64,000 bases of DNA. It comes from Actinomycetota bacterium. Its GTDB lineage: Bacteria > Actinomycetota > Acidimicrobiia > Acidimicrobiales > RAAP-2. The stretch spans positions 41,206-105,205 of the forward strand of contig JARCRU010000024.1 of the NCBI GenBank assembly GCA_029850535.1, in the 5' to 3' direction. Below, piece after piece: positions 30,469 through 40,412 of this stretch; positions within the stretch are counted from its first letter, which is position 1; each line of letters starts with the position of its first letter. The notes beneath the pieces were generated by a model. It had not been told where the DNA came from. It did no database searches and was given only the letters and a program-made list of their open reading frames with translations. The position numbers were made by a program, and so were the translations under genes.

Positions 30469-30491
30469 GGCCTCGTCAAAGAGTGACGTCG

Positions 30492-32234
30492 TTACACCTT
30501 GGGTGCGAACGTGAGGCGCAGGTCTCGAATTTGACGTGCGGTGATGTCCTTGGGTGCGCCACTCATCAGGTCGGTCCCCGACTGGGTCTTGGGGAAAGCG
30601 ATCACCTCACGGATATTGTCCTCACCAGCGAAGATGGCCACCAGACGATCGATACCCACGGCGAAACCGGCGTGTGGTGGTGCGCCGTACTTGAAGGCGC
30701 CCAGGAGGAATCCGAAGCGGCTCTGCGCCTCCTCGTCGCTGATGCCCAGCGCCGAGAAGATTCGCGACTGGATGTCCGCGCGGTGAATGCGCACCGATCC
30801 ACTGCCGAGTTCCCAACCGTTGAGCACGAGGTCGTAGGACTGCGAGCGCACCTGGAGTGGGTCAGAGTCAATCAGATCCAAGTCGTCGAGGTGCGGCATG
30901 GTGAAGGGGTGGTGGGCCGAGACGAGATCACCGTTCTCATCGACTCCCTCGAAGAGGGGGAATTCCGTGATCCACACGTAGTGGTGAGGCCCCTCGCTCA
31001 CCGGAGGAGCACCAATGCTCAGTCGCAGTGCACCGAGTACCTTGCACGCCGCCACGTACTCGTCGGCCACCACCAAGATCAGGTCACCCACGTTCGCGTC
31101 GTCGAGCCCTCGTATGGCCGCTGCCTCCTCCGCGCTCAGGAATCGTGCGAGGGGAGAATCGAGACCATCGTTCGTGACCCGGAACCAGGCGAGGCCCTTG
31201 GCGCCGAGGCCCTTAGCCTGATCGGTGAGAGCGTCGAGACGCGATCGCGTGAACTCGGCACCGCCGGGGACGCGGAGACCCTTCACGGTCGGCGCCGTGA
31301 AGGCCTTGACCTGCGTCGTTGAGAAGACGCTCGAGAGGTCGTGCAAGTCCATGGCGAATCGAAGATCGGGCTTGTCGGTGCCGTAACGATCCAGCGCGTC
31401 GGCCCAGGTCATCGTCGAAATGGGGCCGGGGCGCTCCCCCGTCGCCGCCTCGGCGGCGTCGAGAACCGCTTCGGAGACGAAGGCGAAGATGTCGTCTTGA
31501 GTCACGAAACTCGCCTCGACGTCGAGTTGCGTGAATTCAAACTGGCGATCAGCGCGCAGATCCTCGTCGCGCAAACAGCGAGCGATCTGGAAATAGCGAT
31601 CGAAGCCACCCACCATCAACAGCTGCTTGGCGATCTGGGGGCTCTGTGGCAAGACGTAGAACTCGCCGGGGTGCAGTCGCGAGGGGACGACGAACTCTCG
31701 GGCACCCTCGGGCGTTGGCGCCCACAACAGCGGTGTCTCCACTTCGCAGAAACCCTGTCGCTCCATGGCGCGCCGCAGGGTGGCGTTGACTTTGGCGCGC
31801 AGTCGCAAGTTGCGCTGCATCTTGTCGCGGCGCACGTCGATGTAGCGAAATTTGAGGCGCACCTGCTCATCGACATCAGATCGCTCGTCGATCTGGAAGG
31901 GCGGTGGCTCCGCGGCGGAAAGGACCTCCACCTCACAGTCGGTGAGTTCGACCTCACCGGTGCTGAGGCGCTCGTTGACTGTTCCTTCGGGTCGCAGTGA
32001 CACGGTGCCGGTGATGCGAAGCACGTACTCGCTGCGTACGTCGACGGAGCCATCGACCACGGCCTGCACGACACCGGAGTGGTCGCGCAGGTCCAAGAAC
32101 GCGAGATGCTCGCCGTGTTCACGACGCTTGGCGACCCAACCGCACACGCTCACCCTCTCTCCGGTGACCGTCAGGTCGACGGATCCGCACAGGAGGTCAC
32201 GCATACTGGTTGCTTCAAAGTTTTCGGTCATCAT
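30492..32234 (-). CDS. aspS: Aspartyl-tRNA synthetase
   Basis: AspRS, bacterial type, about 580 aa. The N-terminal OB anticodon-binding domain (VCGWVAKRREHGEHLAFLDLRD), class II core (LKFRYIDVRR, FQIARCLRDEDLRADRQ) and a GAD insertion are visible, ending in AFPKTQSGTDLMSGAP. Whether it is non-discriminating (also charging tRNA-Asn) cannot be told here. GAAGAG precedes two tandem ATGs; either could be used. Follows hisS by 4 bp. Confidence 0.96.
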   Translation of the reverse strand: MMTENFEATSMRDLLCGSVDLTVTGERVSVCGWVAKRREHGEHLAFLDLRDHSGVVQAVVDGSVDVRSEYVLRITGTVSLRPEGTVNERLSTGEVELTDCEVEVLSAAEPPPFQIDERSDVDEQVRLKFRYIDVRRDKMQRNLRLRAKVNATLRRAMERQGFCEVETPLLWAPTPEGAREFVVPSRLHPGEFYVLPQSPQIAKQLLMVGGFDRYFQIARCLRDEDLRADRQFEFTQLDVEASFVTQDDIFAFVSEAVLDAAEAATGERPGPISTMTWADALDRYGTDKPDLRFAMDLHDLSSVFSTTQVKAFTAPTVKGLRVPGGAEFTRSRLDALTDQAKGLGAKGLAWFRVTNDGLDSPLARFLSAEEAAAIRGLDDANVGDLILVVADEYVAACKVLGALRLSIGAPPVSEGPHHYVWITEFPLFEGVDENGDLVSAHHPFTMPHLDDLDLIDSDPLQVRSQSYDLVLNGWELGSGSVRIHRADIQSRIFSALGISDEEAQSRFGFLLGAFKYGAPPHAGFAVGIDRLVAIFAGEDNIREVIAFPKTQSGTDLMSGAPKDITARQIRDLRLTFAPKV

Positions 32235-32238
32235 CTCT

Positions 32239-33513
32239 TCACTTGTTCAGGCGTTCTCGCAGGGCAGGCAACAGATCCTCGCGCGCGACGCTTTGTTGAG
32301 CGGCCGCGAAGTCGTCGCTTCTCAGGTCTCTAATCGTAACCTGGCCCGCTTCGAGTTCCTGGGGGCCAATCAGGAGCGCCAGCGTCGCACCCGAGCGGTC
32401 CGCCAACTTCATCTGTGACTTCATCGAACGCGCGTCGAAACTTCGCTCGACGGCGTAGCCGCTGCGGCGCAAGTCATCGACGATGACCGTCGCGACGTCC
32501 TGGCCCGTCGTGTCGACGACGAAGAGATCACTCGTGCGATTGATCAAGTTCGTCGTGAGGCCCTCGGCCTCTCGAGCGAGCAGGAGACGCTCGATACCCG
32601 AGCCGAAGCCGATGCCGCCGGCGCGCTTGCCGCCAAGTTGCTCGGTGAGCGAGTCGTAGCGCCCTCCCCCGCCGATGGCGTTTTGCGCGTTACCCAGGGC
32701 GTCAGCCACGAACTCGAACGTTGTTCGCGTGTAGTAGTCAAAACCCCGCACCAGGCGCGGCTCGACATCGGCGTCAATCCCCAGATCGCTGAGGCCCTTG
32801 CGCACCGCCGAGAAATGGGTTGAGCACTCGGCACAGAGGAAATCGGGCAGCAGGGGTCCGTCGGCGATCACGGCAACGCAGGGGGCCCGTTTGCAGTCAA
32901 GCACGCGAAGCGGATTGTGCGACCACGTCGCCTGGTGCTCCTCGCAGAGCTGATCGCGGTGCTCGTCGAGGTGACCGCGCAAGACGTCGACGTAGCGTCC
33001 TCGACACTCGGAGTGCCCCATCGAGTTAACGAGCAGGCGTACGCGTCGCAGACCCAGGGCCTGGTAGAAGCGCCACGCCAGCGCGATGACTTCCACGTCC
33101 ATCGCCGGGTCGTCAGTTCCAATCGCTTCGACGCCGAGTTGGTGGTGCTGACGGTATCGACCCGCCTGGGGCCGTTCGTATCGAAACGCGGGCGTCACGT
33201 ACCAGGCCTTGTAGGGAACGGTGGGTTGATGCTGGACGAAGGCGCGCACCACCGAGGCGGTTCCTTCGGGTCGCAGCGCGTAGGTGCGCTCGCCGCGGTC
33301 TTGAAAGACGTACATCTCCTTGGTGGCGACCTCGCTGTCCTCACCGATCCCGCGATTGAACACGCCGATCTCCTCGAACATCGGCGTCAGGATCAGAGTG
33401 AATCCGAAACGAAAGGCGAATTCAGCGAACGTTGCGACCAGCCCCTCCCAGAGGGCGGACTGGGGGGCGAGGACGTCGTGGGTGCCGATAGGGGCTTGAA
33501 AGGAGGAAGTCAT
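32239..33513 (-). CDS. hisS: Histidyl-tRNA synthetase
   Basis: HisRS, 424 aa, class II. Motif 2 (YVTPAFRYERPQAGRYRQHHQ), the histidine-specific signatures LVRGFDYYTRTTFEF and GGGGRYDSL, and a C-terminal anticodon-binding domain are visible. An extra Cys-rich stretch (LDCKRAPC, LCAECSTHF) lies in the insertion domain. The ATG overlaps the rel stop (ATGA); the longer frame upstream is a shadow of rel. Confidence 0.96.
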   Translation of the reverse strand: MTSSFQAPIGTHDVLAPQSALWEGLVATFAEFAFRFGFTLILTPMFEEIGVFNRGIGEDSEVATKEMYVFQDRGERTYALRPEGTASVVRAFVQHQPTVPYKAWYVTPAFRYERPQAGRYRQHHQLGVEAIGTDDPAMDVEVIALAWRFYQALGLRRVRLLVNSMGHSECRGRYVDVLRGHLDEHRDQLCEEHQATWSHNPLRVLDCKRAPCVAVIADGPLLPDFLCAECSTHFSAVRKGLSDLGIDADVEPRLVRGFDYYTRTTFEFVADALGNAQNAIGGGGRYDSLTEQLGGKRAGGIGFGSGIERLLLAREAEGLTTNLINRTSDLFVVDTTGQDVATVIVDDLRRSGYAVERSFDARSMKSQMKLADRSGATLALLIGPQELEAGQVTIRDLRSDDFAAAQQSVAREDLLPALRERLNK

Positions 33514-35720
33514 GAGTTCTTGTGGTGTCCCGGGATCTGGCGGAAGGCGTCGAACACGCCGTCGACGCCCTTGAGGGACGCCAACAAGCTCGACAGGTGA
33601 CTGGGGTCGGCGAGTTCCACGTCGAAGAGCATGCGCACGATGCGAGAGCCCGAGGTCGCCGTGGAGCTCGAAATGATGTTCAGGTGGTACTCGGCGACCA
33701 CCTTGGACACGTCCAGGAGTAGTCGAGCGCGGTCGAAGGCCATGACCTCGAGGGCGACGCGATATTGACCGTGCGTGGCGCCGTCCCACTCGACATCAAT
33801 GATTCGCTCACCGAGGCGATGTGCGAGCGCGACGGCGTTCGAGCAGTCGTCGCGGTGCACTGAAACTCCCCGGCCCTGGGTGATGAAGCCCATGATGGAG
33901 TCGCCCGGAACCGGCGAGCAACAACGCGCCAGGTGGATCATGACGTCGTCCAGTCCCTCGACGTACACCCCCGCGCTGCGGCGCGTCGTTCGATTGTTGC
34001 GTGGCACCCGCGTCACCGTGGTCGGCAATTGTTCCGCGTCGCCCCCGTGCAGTTCGCGGTCCAGTCGCTGCACCACCGCGAGGGCGGAGATCTGGTGTGA
34101 ATCAATCGCCATGAAGAGTGCGTCGAGGTTCTCCAAATTCAGCGACCCGATCACTGCCTCGAGGGCGCTCGAGGTCATGGAGGTGGCGATAGGCAGCCCC
34201 TCGCGCCGCAACGCCTTGGTGAGTTCCTCGCGTCCGCCCTCGATCGCGTCCTCGCGTCGCTCCCGCTGAAACCATTGACGGATCTTGGACTTGGCTCGAG
34301 AGGACTGGGCGAAGTTGAGCCAGTCGCGCGAGGGGCCGGCGGACTCATTCTTGCTGGTCACGATCTCGACGACGTCCGCCGAGTGCAGGGGGGTCTCCAG
34401 GGGGACGAGTCGGCCGTTCACCTTGGCCCCCACGCAGTGGTGACCCACCTCGGTGTGCACCGCGTACGCGAAGTCGATAGTCGTGGCGCCGTCGACCAAC
34501 GCCACGACGCGACCTTTGGGCGTGAAGACGTAGACCTCGTCTTGGCCGAGGTCGAGCTTGAGCGCCTCGAGGAAGGCGATCGGATCGGTCTCCTCCTCGT
34601 GGACGTCGGCGAGGCGTTGCATCCACTGGATCTCTTGATTGGAAGAACCCTCTTTGTAGCTCCAGTGCGCCGCCACTCCGAACTCCGCGCGCCGGTGCAT
34701 CTCATTGGTGCGAACCTGTACTTCGACCGACTTGCCCCGTGGACCAATAACCGTCGTGTGCAGCGACTGATACAGATTAAACTTGGGGGAGTTGATGTAG
34801 TCCTTGAATCGTCCGGGCACCGGCGACCACAGCGCGTGGATCGCGCCGAGCACCGCCCAACAGTCGCGGTCGTCCTCGACGATGACGCGCAACCCCACCA
34901 AGTCGTAGATCTCGTCGAACTCCTTGCCGCCAACCACCATCTTCTCGTAGATGCTCCACAGGTGTTTCGGTCGCCCGGTGACCTCGGCGGTGATGCCAAA
35001 CCCACGCAACTTCTCGCTGAGCACCCCCATGACGTCCACCAGGTAGTCCTCGCGCTCGGGTTGGCGAGCGGCGACCATCTGTTCGATCTCGGCGTAGCGC
35101 TTCGGATGCAGGGTCGCAAAACTCAGGTCCTCGAGCTGCCACTTGACCTGCTGGGCCCCCAGGCGGTGCGCGAGGGGCGCGTACACGTCGAGGGTCTCTT
35201 GAGCAATGGCGCGCTGGCGATGCATGGGCATCACCGAGATGGTGCGCATGTTGTGGAGTCGATCGGCCAATTTGATCATCAAGACGCGCCAGTCTTGAGC
35301 CATCGCAATGAACATCTTGCGGATCGTGGCCGCCTGCTGGGCCTCCTTCGAGTCAAACTCCAGACGGTCGAGTTTGGTAACGCCATCGACGACCGCGGCC
35401 ACTTTCTCGCCGAATTCGCCGATGAGCCACTCGTTAGTGACACCGGTGTCCTCGACCGCGTCGTGCAAGAGCGCGGCCGCGATGGTCATCTCATCGAGAC
35501 CCAAGTCGGCGATGATATCGGCCACGGCGATCGGATGGGTCACGTAGGGCTCGCCCGTACGACGCAACTGGCCCTCGTGCGCATTGATGGCGACGATACC
35601 CGCGCGACGAATCAGGGCGACGTCGCCCGCTTCGTGGTGCTCGAGAAAACGCGCCACCAGACGCTCCACCGAGCCCTCGAGAGCCGGATCCACCGTCGAT
35701 CGTGACGTCAGGCTGACCAT
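33510..35720 (-). CDS. rel: Bifunctional (p)ppGpp synthetase/hydrolase Rel
   Basis: Rel makes and degrades the starvation alarmone (p)ppGpp. The 736-aa protein has the HD hydrolase site (LLHDAVEDTG, KLADRLHNMRT), a synthetase domain with the RFKD form of the RxKD motif, which marks bifunctional enzymes, and YQSLHTTV, then TGS (VYVFTPKGRVVALVDGATTIDFAYAVH) shortened here to its key parts, and a C-terminal ACT domain. ATG at 35720 is preferred over GTG 35723 because TAGGCT lies 6 nt upstream. Confidence 0.95.
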   Translation of the reverse strand: MVSLTSRSTVDPALEGSVERLVARFLEHHEAGDVALIRRAGIVAINAHEGQLRRTGEPYVTHPIAVADIIADLGLDEMTIAAALLHDAVEDTGVTNEWLIGEFGEKVAAVVDGVTKLDRLEFDSKEAQQAATIRKMFIAMAQDWRVLMIKLADRLHNMRTISVMPMHRQRAIAQETLDVYAPLAHRLGAQQVKWQLEDLSFATLHPKRYAEIEQMVAARQPEREDYLVDVMGVLSEKLRGFGITAEVTGRPKHLWSIYEKMVVGGKEFDEIYDLVGLRVIVEDDRDCWAVLGAIHALWSPVPGRFKDYINSPKFNLYQSLHTTVIGPRGKSVEVQVRTNEMHRRAEFGVAAHWSYKEGSSNQEIQWMQRLADVHEEETDPIAFLEALKLDLGQDEVYVFTPKGRVVALVDGATTIDFAYAVHTEVGHHCVGAKVNGRLVPLETPLHSADVVEIVTSKNESAGPSRDWLNFAQSSRAKSKIRQWFQRERREDAIEGGREELTKALRREGLPIATSMTSSALEAVIGSLNLENLDALFMAIDSHQISALAVVQRLDRELHGGDAEQLPTTVTRVPRNNRTTRRSAGVYVEGLDDVMIHLARCCSPVPGDSIMGFITQGRGVSVHRDDCSNAVALAHRLGERIIDVEWDGATHGQYRVALEVMAFDRARLLLDVSKVVAEYHLNIISSSTATSGSRIVRMLFDVELADPSHLSSLLASLKGVDGVFDAFRQIPGHHKNS

Positions 35721-35726
35721 CACTTC

Positions 35727-35732
35727 AGCCTA
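35727..35732 (-). promoter_or_regulatory. -10 box TAGGCT, rel (leaderless)
   Basis: TAGGCT ends 6 nt before the ATG at 35720, in the 16-bp gap behind secF. Confidence 0.55.
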
Positions 35733-35736
35733 GGTG

Positions 35737-36876
35737 TCAACGGCGCTTTTGTTTGCGAGCCCTAGGCGTCACCGTCGGAATCGTCCGGCGCGTCGAGCTC
35801 CCCACTCGCGGGGCATCGGAGCCCAACATCGCGGCCGCCCGCGGCGACAAGGTCACGTGCTCGCTGCGGCTCACTCGCGCCGCCAGCTCACGGTAGCGTG
35901 GCTCGCGTTCCTTCATCCACGCGAGCAGGGGACTGGCGATGAAGATTGACGAGTACGCACCGCTCATGAGACCTACGAAGAGCGCGAGGCCATAGTTCTG
36001 CAGAGTGGTCGCTCCCAGAATGTAGGCGCCCACCACCAACACCGCGAGCACCGGCAAGATCGCCACCAGCGAGGTGTTGATCGAGCGAGCCAGGGTCTGG
36101 TTCATCGAGAGATTCACCATGTCGCCGTAGGTCATGGTGCCGCTCTTCAAGATCGCGTTGGCACTGTTGGCGTTGTCACGTACCCGGTCGAACACCACCA
36201 CCGTGTCGTAGAGCGAATACCCCAGAATCGTCAGCAGCGCGATCACCGTGTCGGGTGTGATCTGGAAACCGAAGAGCGAATACACCCCTACCGTGACCAA
36301 GAGGTCGTGCACCATGGCGATGAAAGCCGCGAGGGCCATCTTGGGTTCGAAGCGTATCGAGATGTACGCCACCACCGCCAGGAAGAAGATGATGAGGGCT
36401 TCGAGGGCACGGTTGGTGATCTGACCACCCCAGGTCGGTCCCACGCTCGAGGTCGAGACCTGGCTGGTGCTGGATCCGGCCTCCTTGGCCATCGCGGCGA
36501 TCACGGCGTTGGTGATCTGCGTCTGCTGAGCAGTCGAATCGTTGTTCAGGTCGGCGGTGACCTGGTAGGTCTGCGACCCCAACTTCTCCACGGTCGGGCT
36601 CGAGAGCCCCGCCTTGGTCACCGCGCTGGTCATCGACGAAATCGACGAGTGCGGCGCGAGGACCTCCCAGGAGCTGCCCCCCTTGAAGTCGATGCCCAAG
36701 TTGAAACCACGCACGCCCAATGAGCCCAGTCCAATCAAGATGACGACCAGTGACGCGGTGAACCAGATCTTCTTTCTTCCCACGAAGTCAATCGTGGTCA
36801 GGCCCTGATAGAGCCGTCCGAAGCGCCCGGGGGTCTTAGCGCCACCCGAGGTTTCGCTGGTGTGCAGATCACTCAT
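35737..36876 (-). CDS. secF: Protein translocase subunit SecF
   Basis: SecF, with SecD, uses the proton gradient to finish Sec-dependent export. The 379-aa protein has six membrane helices, the first after FGRLYQGLTTIDFVGRKK, the family motif LGIDFKGGSSWEV, and the later SLYDTVVVFDRVRDN. A basic Arg/Lys-rich C-terminal tail of about 45 residues follows the last helix. Overlaps secD by 8 bp. Confidence 0.95.
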   Translation of the reverse strand: MSDLHTSETSGGAKTPGRFGRLYQGLTTIDFVGRKKIWFTASLVVILIGLGSLGVRGFNLGIDFKGGSSWEVLAPHSSISSMTSAVTKAGLSSPTVEKLGSQTYQVTADLNNDSTAQQTQITNAVIAAMAKEAGSSTSQVSTSSVGPTWGGQITNRALEALIIFFLAVVAYISIRFEPKMALAAFIAMVHDLLVTVGVYSLFGFQITPDTVIALLTILGYSLYDTVVVFDRVRDNANSANAILKSGTMTYGDMVNLSMNQTLARSINTSLVAILPVLAVLVVGAYILGATTLQNYGLALFVGLMSGAYSSIFIASPLLAWMKEREPRYRELAARVSRSEHVTLSPRAAAMLGSDAPRVGSSTRRTIPTVTPRARKQKRR

Positions 36877-38395
36877 GGCTTCCTCCCGCGTTCATTCCCG
36901 CGGCAATTGACAGCGCCGAGTTGCCTTGACCGTTACGTCGTCCGAGCAGGATCACCAAGGGTCGAGTGAAGTACCACGTGATGAAGACGTCCATCAGCGT
37001 CGAGAGCCCGAGGAAGAACGCGAAACCGCGAACGTCACCCACTGCGATCAAGTAGAGCAGAACGGCGGCCAGAAGACTGACCGTGTCGGCGGCCAGTACC
37101 GTGCGCCAGGCCGACTTGAAGCCACGGTCCACCGAGGAGCGCACCGTGCGACCCGCTCGCGCCTCATCCTTTAATCGTTCAAAGTACACGATGTAGCTGT
37201 CGACGGTGATACCGATGGACACGATCAATCCGGTCACTCCAGCTAGGGAGAACGTGGGGGCGAAGGCCGTATGACCGAGCGCGGAGATAATGGCCCACAG
37301 CAGTGCCGCCGTCACGCCCAATCCGAGCAGAATCACCAGACCCAACGCTCGGTAGTACAAGATGACGTAGATCAACACGAGCGCGAGACCCGCGAGACCG
37401 GCACCGAGACCGGCGACGAGGGCGCTGTGACCTAGGGTCGGTGACACCGTTTGGGTCGTCAGGGGCTGCAAGCGCACTGGCAGGGCACCAAACTCCATGG
37501 CGATGGCGAGATTCTGCGCCGACGCTTGCGTGAAGTTGCCCGAGATCTGCCCCTGGCCGCCGAAACTGGTGAAGGTCGACGACGCGGGGAGAATCAAGGG
37601 TGCGGACTGGATCACGCCATCGAGTTCGATAGCGACTTCCTGGTGGAAGTTCGCCTTAGCCACTGCGTCCCAGGCGGGACTACCCGAACCGGTCAGGGTG
37701 TAACTCACGACCCATTGACCAATAGCGTCCTGGGTGGCGTACGCTTTGCCGATGGCTTGACCGGTGAGCTCGGCGGGACTCAGCAGCCAACGGTCGGCGG
37801 CGGGCGCGCCCAACTGGGGAAGAATCACCGGCTGTGTGGCGACGTCGTTCGCGGGACTGGTCGTGGCGATGTTGGAAAAACTCGGATCGATGCCAATGGT
37901 GGAGTTGTAGGAGTAGCCATTCACCGAATTATTGGGCGTCACCGCCAGGTTGGCCGCCGTCATGGCGTAGGCCGCACCGCACGAGGGCATCGTGTGCGAA
38001 CCAATGGGCTTAGCCGTCTTGGCCGCCGGCGCCACTTGGCACAGTACCGTGCGAAAGAACAGCTGCGCGGTCTGTCCGATCTCCTTCAAGATCTTCTGGG
38101 CGTCCTTGACACCGGGAGCGCTCACGACCACGTTCTTACCCTGCACGTTGACTTGCGCGCCAGAGACACCGAGACCGTTGATGCGACTGCTGAGGATCGT
38201 CACCACTTCGTTCAACTGCGACTGTGTGGCCGGGGTGGTGGGCTTGTACACCACCGAGAGGCCACCAGCGAGGTCAAGACCTAATTTCGGTCCCCACCCG
38301 AGCGACAACGTCGTCGCCAACGATCCGAATCCCACGACCAACGTCAAAATGAGGCTGACGATGAGCGACTTGCGTGATACTGCCGGAGCCGCCAT
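36869..38395 (-). CDS. secD: Protein translocase subunit SecD
   Basis: SecD, 508 aa, six membrane helices with a large external domain between helices 1 and 2. Family features are LGLDLAGGLSVVY, QISGNFTQASAQNLAIAMEFGALPV in part, and the C-terminal IVSIGITVDSYIVYFERLKDE. The external domain carries Thr/Asn/Ala-rich insertions. Its ATG overlaps the yajC stop by one base (TAATG). Confidence 0.95.
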   Translation of the reverse strand: MAAPAVSRKSLIVSLILTLVVGFGSLATTLSLGWGPKLGLDLAGGLSVVYKPTTPATQSQLNEVVTILSSRINGLGVSGAQVNVQGKNVVVSAPGVKDAQKILKEIGQTAQLFFRTVLCQVAPAAKTAKPIGSHTMPSCGAAYAMTAANLAVTPNNSVNGYSYNSTIGIDPSFSNIATTSPANDVATQPVILPQLGAPAADRWLLSPAELTGQAIGKAYATQDAIGQWVVSYTLTGSGSPAWDAVAKANFHQEVAIELDGVIQSAPLILPASSTFTSFGGQGQISGNFTQASAQNLAIAMEFGALPVRLQPLTTQTVSPTLGHSALVAGLGAGLAGLALVLIYVILYYRALGLVILLGLGVTAALLWAIISALGHTAFAPTFSLAGVTGLIVSIGITVDSYIVYFERLKDEARAGRTVRSSVDRGFKSAWRTVLAADTVSLLAAVLLYLIAVGDVRGFAFFLGLSTLMDVFITWYFTRPLVILLGRRNGQGNSALSIAAGMNAGGSHE

Positions 38396-38742
38396 TACTT
38401 CTCATCACCCTCGGTCGAGTTTTCCTCATGGTCCGATTCCGCGTCGTCGTCGCTCGAGGGAGGAACGTGCTTGCCGGCGATGGCCGATGGGATGAACTCA
38501 ATCTCGTGACCACTTTCGGTCCGTAGAGTGACTGCTTCCTCGGTGCGCCTGACGACCGTGCCGATCATGCCGCCAATCGTTCGCGCCTTGTCACCGATCT
38601 CCACTTGGCGAGTCTGCTGGCGTGCCGCCTTCTGCTTGCGGCTGCGCGGACGAAGGTAAAAGAAGTAGAGCCCACCGAAGACAATCACGTAAATAATGAT
38701 GATGAGCGGACTACCAGAACTTTTGGTTGCAGCGAACAACAT
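38395..38742 (-). CDS. yajC: Preprotein translocase subunit YajC
   Basis: YajC is a small membrane partner of SecDF. The 115-aa protein has one N-terminal helix (PLIIIIYVIVFGGLYFFYL), then RPRSRKQKAARQ, the DKARTIGGMIGTVV core and an acidic tail rich in Asp/Glu. The ATG at 38742 is chosen because GGAGG sits 8 nt upstream; six more upstream codons are open but lie before that site. Confidence 0.92.
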   Translation of the reverse strand: MLFAATKSSGSPLIIIIYVIVFGGLYFFYLRPRSRKQKAARQQTRQVEIGDKARTIGGMIGTVVRRTEEAVTLRTESGHEIEFIPSAIAGKHVPPSSDDDAESDHEENSTEGDEK

Positions 38743-38796
38743 TGAAATATCCTCCGTCAATAGACAAAGAAACCCTAGTCGCTCGCCGGGCGGGCT

Positions 38797-39846
38797 TTAG
38801 ACCAATCCCCCACCCGAGCGCGCCACGCGCAGATGCTGATAGGCCTTTTCAGTGGCGATTCTCCCGCGAGGGGTCCTGATCAAGAAACCTTCGCGCAGCA
38901 GGTATGGCTCGTAGGCTTCCTCGATGGTCGCGGGTTCTTCGCCACAGGCGTGCGCCAGTGTGGTCAAACCAACGGGCAGTTGTGCGAATTGCCCGCACAA
39001 TAGGCCCAGAATCCGACGGTCAATCTTGTCCAGTCCGTAGTCGTCCACCCCGAACAATTCCAGTGATTCAGCGGCCACACGCTCGTCGACCCCGTGATAC
39101 CCCCTTACGGAGGCGACGTCGCGCACGCGGCGAAGGAGTCGATTGGCGATGCGCGGCGTGCCGCGCGAACGAAGCGCGATGACGTGCGCCGCGTCACCCT
39201 GGAGGGGGACCTCGAGGAGACGCGCCGAGCGCGTCACGATCTGGCGCAATTCGTCACTCTGGTAGAGATCGAGTTGTCCCACGAAGCCAAAACGGTCCCG
39301 AAGGGGCGCAGCCACCAATCCCGTGCGGGTGGTGGCTCCGACCAGGGTGAAGGCGGGAAGATCCAGACGAATCGATCGGGCCGAGGGTCCGCGTCCGATC
39401 ATCACGTCGAGCCGGCGGTCCTCCATCGCGGGATACAGGACCTCCTCGACGGCCCGCGGCAACCGGTGAATCTCGTCGATGAACAACACCTCGCCATCGT
39501 GCAGATCAGTGAGGAGCGCGACCAGGTCCCCCGGACGCGCGAGTACTGGTCCCGACGTGACACGCAGACCCGAGGACATTTCGTGCGCCACGATACTCGC
39601 GAGTGAGGTCTTGCCCAACCCTGGTGGTCCAGCGAAGAGAAGATGGTCCGAACTCTGGCCGCGAGCCCGCGCGGAACCGAGCACGATCTCGAGATGCCCG
39701 ACCAACTCACGTTGGCCGACGAAGTCCTGCAGCGACGTGGGGCGCAGTGTCACGTCCGCGGTACGGTCACCTTCCGACGCCACGGGGGTCACGACGTGTT
39801 GATCCCTCGCCACCAGGGAAGTCACCTCCGCGTCGCGCCGCGTCAT
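38797..39846 (-). CDS. ruvB: Holliday junction helicase RuvB
   Basis: RuvB is the AAA+ motor that drives branch migration with RuvA. 349 aa, with RPTSLQDFVGQ, Walker A GPPGLGKTS, Walker B FIDEIHRLP, sensor GATTRTG, arginine finger in LRDRFGF and a C-terminal winged helix (YEPYLLREGFLIRTPRGR). It overlaps ruvA by 4 bp. Confidence 0.97.
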   Translation of the reverse strand: MTRRDAEVTSLVARDQHVVTPVASEGDRTADVTLRPTSLQDFVGQRELVGHLEIVLGSARARGQSSDHLLFAGPPGLGKTSLASIVAHEMSSGLRVTSGPVLARPGDLVALLTDLHDGEVLFIDEIHRLPRAVEEVLYPAMEDRRLDVMIGRGPSARSIRLDLPAFTLVGATTRTGLVAAPLRDRFGFVGQLDLYQSDELRQIVTRSARLLEVPLQGDAAHVIALRSRGTPRIANRLLRRVRDVASVRGYHGVDERVAAESLELFGVDDYGLDKIDRRILGLLCGQFAQLPVGLTTLAHACGEEPATIEEAYEPYLLREGFLIRTPRGRIATEKAYQHLRVARSGGGLV

Positions 39847-40412
39847 CGTCTGCCGAGAAGTTGTAGCGCCGTACGCAGGGCACTGGACTCATCTACGGGC
39901 AAAACCACTCCCTCGAGCGTGTCGCGAATCTCACTGGGTGTATAGCCCAGGGAACGCAACGCCTCTTCGATGTCGCTCGGTCGCGGCGACGGCGAGGAAC
40001 TGCTCGCGACAGGTACATCGACTAATTTTCCCTTCAGTTCCAGCACAATTCGACTAGCGGTCTTGGTTCCCACCCCAGGGATCTGCGCGACCCGCTTCAC
40101 GTCGCCATTCTCAATGGCCGAACGCAGATCGTCGGTCGCCATGGTGCGCAGTGCCGCCAGAGCGGTCGAGGGCCCCACTCCCGGCGTCACGAGCAATGTA
40201 GTGAAGAACTCCTTGTCCTGGGCCGACACAAAGCCGTAGAGCACGATGGCGTCGGCTCGCACTTGAGTATGGATATAGAGCTCCACGACGTCGCCACGCC
40301 TCACTTCATCAGCCGTCGCCAGATTCACCTCGTACCCCACGCCATTGACGTCGATCAGGGTCGATCCCGTTGCGTGCGTACGTAGCACCCGCCCCTGCAG
40401 CCAGCCGATCAT
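39843..40412 (-). CDS. ruvA: Holliday junction protein RuvA
   Basis: RuvA binds four-way junctions and loads RuvB. 189 aa: N-terminal OB domain (GWLQGRVLRTHATGSTLIDV), helix-hairpin-helix pairs (TPGVGPSTALAALRT, IPGVGTKTASRIVLELKGK), a Ser/Pro linker and the RuvB-binding C-terminal domain (EALRSLGYTPSEI). It overlaps ruvC and ruvB by 4 bp each. Confidence 0.96.
   Translation of the reverse strand: MIGWLQGRVLRTHATGSTLIDVNGVGYEVNLATADEVRRGDVVELYIHTQVRADAIVLYGFVSAQDKEFFTTLLVTPGVGPSTALAALRTMATDDLRSAIENGDVKRVAQIPGVGTKTASRIVLELKGKLVDVPVASSSSPSPRPSDIEEALRSLGYTPSEIRDTLEGVVLPVDESSALRTALQLLGRR

Noticed and set aside
33498..33516. Plus-strand AGGAGG followed by ATG
   Set aside because: Looks like a perfect ribosome site but lies inside the rel/hisS junction on the other strand and leads only into a frame antisense to rel.
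34275..35705. 476-codon open frame opposite rel
   Set aside because: Antisense shadow caused by GC-rich codon bias; rel is unmistakable on the minus strand.
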